DNA from: Clostridia bacterium
GTDB taxonomy: Bacteria > Bacillota > Clostridia > Lutisporales > Lutisporaceae
Assembly: GCA_029256365.1 (NCBI GenBank)
Contig: JAQSYB010000010.1
Location: 1-14,956, forward strand
Direction: 5' to 3'
Length of the DNA: 14,956 nt
Numbering within the stretch: position 1 is the stretch's first letter; each line of letters starts with the position of its first letter. The notes beneath the pieces were generated by a model. It saw only the letters and a list, made by a program, of their open reading frames with translations, did not search any database and was not told the origin of the DNA. Below are positions 12,230 through 14,956 of this stretch, piece after piece. The position numbers and the translations under genes are program-made.

Positions 12230-13681
12230 ATGAATATAAAACAACAAGTTTTAAGCAGTATTTCCTCTGTTGATGAATTGTTAAAGCTGGATGAAATACA
12301 GAAACTATTGTTTGCATATCCCAGAAGCATTGTAGTGGAATGTATCAGAGCATATTTGAAGGATTATAGAAAGCATGTATTAAGCTTAAGTGATGAGGAA
12401 TTAATGCAACTTTCATCTACGGAACAGTTTTTTGTTGAAGGTATTACATCAAAGGTGCATCATACCATGGGCAATAAACTAATCAATGTAATCAATGCTA
12501 CGGGAGTGGTGTTACATACAAACTTAGGCAGGGCTGTACTTTCCAAGAAAGTGAAGGAAAGCCTTTGGAGCATAGCCTGCGGTTATTCAAATCTGGAATT
12601 TGAACTGGAGACAGGCAGCAGAGGCTCTCGTTATAGTCATGTGGAGGAGCTTATCTGCCAGCTGACAGGAGCGGAAGCAGCTATGGTTGTGAACAACAAT
12701 GCAGCGGCGGTCATGCTGGTGTTAAGCACCATGGCAAAGGATAAAGAAGTTATTGTTTCTAGGGGTCAGTTAGTAGAAATAGGAGGCTCTTTTCGGGTGC
12801 CTGATGTAATGTCTCAAAGTGGGGCTGTACTTAAGGAAGTAGGTACAACCAATAAAACACATCTTTGGGACTATGAAAATGCGGTCAATGAGAACACAGG
12901 AGCTTTGATGAAGGTACACACCAGCAACTATAGAATTCTGGGATTTACAAAAGAATTGGAATCAGAGGAATTGGTGGAGCTGGGAAATAGATTGGGCTTG
13001 CCAGTCATTGAAGACTTGGGAAGCGGTGTACTATTGGATTTGCAGAAATATGGATTGCCTTATGAGCCTACTGTACAAAGTGCGGTTAAAGCAGGTATGG
13101 ATGTCGTGACCTTTAGTGGAGATAAGATGTTAGGCGGACCACAAGGCGGCATTATTGTAGGAAAAAAACGCTATATAAGTCAAATGCGTAAGAATCCTCT
13201 GACGAGAGCCTTTCGAATTGATAAGCTTACCTTGGCTGCCTTGGAGGCTACCTTGAAGCTGTACTTGGATGAAGATACTGCAATCAAGGAAATCCCTGTA
13301 TTGCATATGTTGACCATTGGCAAGGAAGAACTAAATAAAAAGGCAAAGAAATTATACAACAAGCTATTGAACAAAATCGGAGACCAATGTAGTCTTGCTG
13401 TAATTGATGAGCTATCTGAAGTAGGTGGTGGTTCAATGCCTATGCATAAGCTGCCCACCAAGGCAGTAGCAGTATCAGCTCCAGGCCTTTCAATTGACAG
13501 GCTGGAAGAAGCATTGAGAAGCTATAGAACTCCGGTTATCGCTAGAATAAGCAAGGATAGACTTATTTTAGACCTGAGAACAGTTTTTGAAGAGGAAATT
13601 GAGCTTATCCCAGAAGCCTTTCAATGGGCGCTACATAGACAAAATATGCCTATGACTGGTGTAGGGGAGGGCGAGCATTGA
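12230..13681 (+). CDS. selA: L-seryl-tRNA(Sec) selenium transferase SelA
   Basis: PLP enzyme, a large ring-shaped oligomer in the family, that converts Ser-tRNA(Sec) to Sec-tRNA(Sec) using selenophosphate. It is 483 aa. It has an N-terminal helical tRNA-contact domain (about 1-80); then INATGVVLHTNLGRA (88-102); ETGSRGSRYSHVE (127-139); VVNNNAAAVMLVL (153-165); HTSNYRILGF (230-239); VIEDLGSGVLLDL (259-271); and the PLP lysine Lys299 in TFSGDKMLGGPQGG (294-307). The C-terminal small domain has VGGGSMPMHKLPT. AGGAGG at 12219-12224 lies 5 nt before the ATG. Its stop overlaps the selB start (TTGA), so the two are translationally coupled. Confidence 0.97.
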   Translation: MNIKQQVLSSISSVDELLKLDEIQKLLFAYPRSIVVECIRAYLKDYRKHVLSLSDEELMQLSSTEQFFVEGITSKVHHTMGNKLINVINATGVVLHTNLGRAVLSKKVKESLWSIACGYSNLEFELETGSRGSRYSHVEELICQLTGAEAAMVVNNNAAAVMLVLSTMAKDKEVIVSRGQLVEIGGSFRVPDVMSQSGAVLKEVGTTNKTHLWDYENAVNENTGALMKVHTSNYRILGFTKELESEELVELGNRLGLPVIEDLGSGVLLDLQKYGLPYEPTVQSAVKAGMDVVTFSGDKMLGGPQGGIIVGKKRYISQMRKNPLTRAFRIDKLTLAALEATLKLYLDEDTAIKEIPVLHMLTIGKEELNKKAKKLYNKLLNKIGDQCSLAVIDELSEVGGGSMPMHKLPTKAVAVSAPGLSIDRLEEALRSYRTPVIARISKDRLILDLRTVFEEEIELIPEAFQWALHRQNMPMTGVGEGEH

Positions 13682-14956
13682 AGAACATTATTATAGGTAC
13701 AGCAGGACATATAGATCATGGTAAGACAACACTTATAAAAGCCTTGACAGGTCGTGATACCGATCGTCTGAAGGAAGAAAAGGAACGAGGAATATCCATA
13801 GACTTAGGCTTTACCTACTTTGATCTTCCAGGTGGAAAAAGAGCTGGTATTATAGACGTACCTGGTCATGAGAAATTTATAAAGAATATGCTGGCAGGCA
13901 TTGGTGGAATAGATGTCGTTGTGATGGTCATAGCAGCAGATGAGGGGGTAATGCCCCAAACAAGAGAGCATTTGAATATACTGAAACTGCTGCAGGTAAA
14001 AAAGGGAATCATTGCCCTAACCAAGATGGATATGGTTGACAGTGAGTGGCTGGAAATGATATCGGAGCAAGTAAGGCAGGAGGTGGAAGGTTCTTTTTTG
14101 GAGGAGGCTGCCATCATACCGGTATCATCAATCAAAGCACAGGGACTCAAGGAACTGATTGCAGAGCTGGTCAGACTGACAGAGGATGTCGAGCAAAAGG
14201 ATACGGCCTCTATTTTTAGACTACCTGTAGATCGAGTATTTACAGTTGCTGGCTTTGGTACCGTTGTTACAGGAACCCTCATATCCGGCAGCATAAAAGA
14301 AGGAGACAAAGTTGAATTTTATCCTTCAAAGCTTGAGAGTAGGATACGTTCTATTCAGGTTCATGAAAAAAACGTAAAGGAAGCCTTTGCAGGTCAAAGA
14401 GCAGCTATCAATGTAGCCAACATAAAGGTGGAGGAAATCCATCGTGGAAATGTATTATCAAAGCCAGGCAGTATGGAGCCGACTATGATGATTGATGCGA
14501 AGATCGAAATGCTGCAGGATGCTCCCATGACCATTGATAACCGTGATAGATTGAGGCTTTACCATGGAACCTCTGAGATCATGTGCAGAGTAGTTTTACT
14601 GGATAGAGAAGAGCTGAAGCCTGGTGAAAGTGCATTTGTACAGCTGCGCTTAGAGGAACAAATCGCCTGCCGCAAGTCAGATAGATTTGTTGTAAGATTT
14701 TATTCACCAATGATAACAATTGCTGGAGGCACAATATTAGAGCCCAATCCTCCCAAAAGAAAGCGTTTTAAGGAAGATGTACTTGAAGAACTAAGCATCA
14801 AAGAAAAAGGTAATCCTGAAGAAGTTGTTGAGCAGTTCTTACTGCAAAATAGTGATAAGTACTATGAAAAGAAAGAAATCATGAAACAACTGGGAAATTG
14901 TGATGAGAATTTTAACAATATCATTGATGCGTTAGTAGATAAAGGCTTGATTATTG
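13678..14956 (+). CDS. selB: Selenocysteine-specific elongation factor SelB, 3'-truncated by window edge
   Basis: EF-Tu-like GTPase that carries Sec-tRNA(Sec) and binds the SECIS hairpin to recode UGA. 426 codons are visible and the frame stays open to the end of the window; family members are about 600-640 aa, so the last winged-helix domains are missing. The start is TTG at 13678 (MKNIIIGTAGHIDHGKTTL), overlapping the selA stop, with GGGGAGG (13664-13670) 7 nt upstream. The G domain has GHIDHGKT (10-17), RGISIDLGF (switch region), DVPGH and TKMD. Domain II is marked by FRLPVDRVFTVAGFGTVVTGT, then domain III, and from about codon 360 the first winged helix (EDVLEELSIKEKGNPEEVVEQ...). SelA and SelB production together with a Sec-containing SelD indicates a working Sec system. 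No selC tRNA gene is visible in the window. Confidence 0.96.
   Translation, partial: MKNIIIGTAGHIDHGKTTLIKALTGRDTDRLKEEKERGISIDLGFTYFDLPGGKRAGIIDVPGHEKFIKNMLAGIGGIDVVVMVIAADEGVMPQTREHLNILKLLQVKKGIIALTKMDMVDSEWLEMISEQVRQEVEGSFLEEAAIIPVSSIKAQGLKELIAELVRLTEDVEQKDTASIFRLPVDRVFTVAGFGTVVTGTLISGSIKEGDKVEFYPSKLESRIRSIQVHEKNVKEAFAGQRAAINVANIKVEEIHRGNVLSKPGSMEPTMMIDAKIEMLQDAPMTIDNRDRLRLYHGTSEIMCRVVLLDREELKPGESAFVQLRLEEQIACRKSDRFVVRFYSPMITIAGGTILEPNPPKRKRFKEDVLEELSIKEKGNPEEVVEQFLLQNSDKYYEKKEIMKQLGNCDENFNNIIDALVDKGLII

Noticed and set aside
13866..14309. 147-codon minus-strand open frame inside selB
   Set aside because: It is a shadow of the selB coding frame on the other strand, with a Ser/Thr-rich low-complexity product and no ribosome binding site.
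1..14956. tRNA(Sec) gene selC, other tRNA genes, CRISPR arrays, IS elements
   Set aside because: Selenocysteine genes often sit near selC, but no cloverleaf or CCA-ended tRNA pattern was found in the gaps, and no regularly spaced repeats or transposase frames are present. selC may lie beyond the right edge.

Overview
The window is AT-rich DNA from a Gram-positive anaerobe-type bacterium, most likely class Clostridia (Firmicutes). The evidence is the order rng-rplU-prp-rpmA-obgE, an L27 with a Prp-cleaved N-terminal extension, the cluster yhbY/nadD/yqeK/LCP/rsfS, strong GGAGG ribosome binding sites, several TTG/GTG starts, and a selenocysteine-containing SelD. I cannot name the genus from sequence alone. 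No phage, IS element, CRISPR array, tRNA or rRNA was found. Most of the window is core chromosome.

Layout, left to right. (1) 1-2409: the 3' part of ribonuclease G, then a promoter and probable L21 leader, then rplU (bL21), prp (the cysteine protease that matures L27) and rpmA (bL27), closed by a strong terminator at 2379-2409. (2) 2410-4684: a 362-nt gap full of inverted repeats, then obgE, a 61-aa cysteine-rich unknown ORF, a long hairpin and yhbY. These are ribosome-assembly functions. (3) 4685-7742: another long hairpin, then nadD and yqeK with overlapping ends, an LCP-family glycopolymer ligase, another hairpin, and rsfS. (4) 7761-8924: a YheO/DauR-type PAS-HTH regulator followed by ridA, ending at a 20-bp bidirectional terminator. 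(5) 8989-10997: dacF (D,D-carboxypeptidase, minus strand) divergent from comEA (plus strand). (6) 11022-14956: the selenocysteine operon selD-selA-selB with its own extended -10 promoter. selB runs off the right edge.

The most notable biology is selD. Its reading frame begins at a GTG at 11171 and has an in-frame UGA at 11216-11218 exactly where other SelD proteins have the catalytic Cys or Sec. An 8-bp hairpin with a GUU apical loop lies 25 nt downstream and fits a bacterial SECIS. The enzyme that makes the selenium donor is therefore itself a selenoprotein, read through by the SelA/SelB encoded just after it. A stop-based gene caller would give a 322-aa protein from a TTG at 11243 and lose the active site.

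Other points worth a second look are unassigned hairpins in the gaps before obgE, yhbY, nadD, rsfS and selD, and the cysteine-rich small protein between obgE and yhbY. I do not see an obviously new multi-gene system. The candidates for undescribed biology are these leader structures and the small protein.
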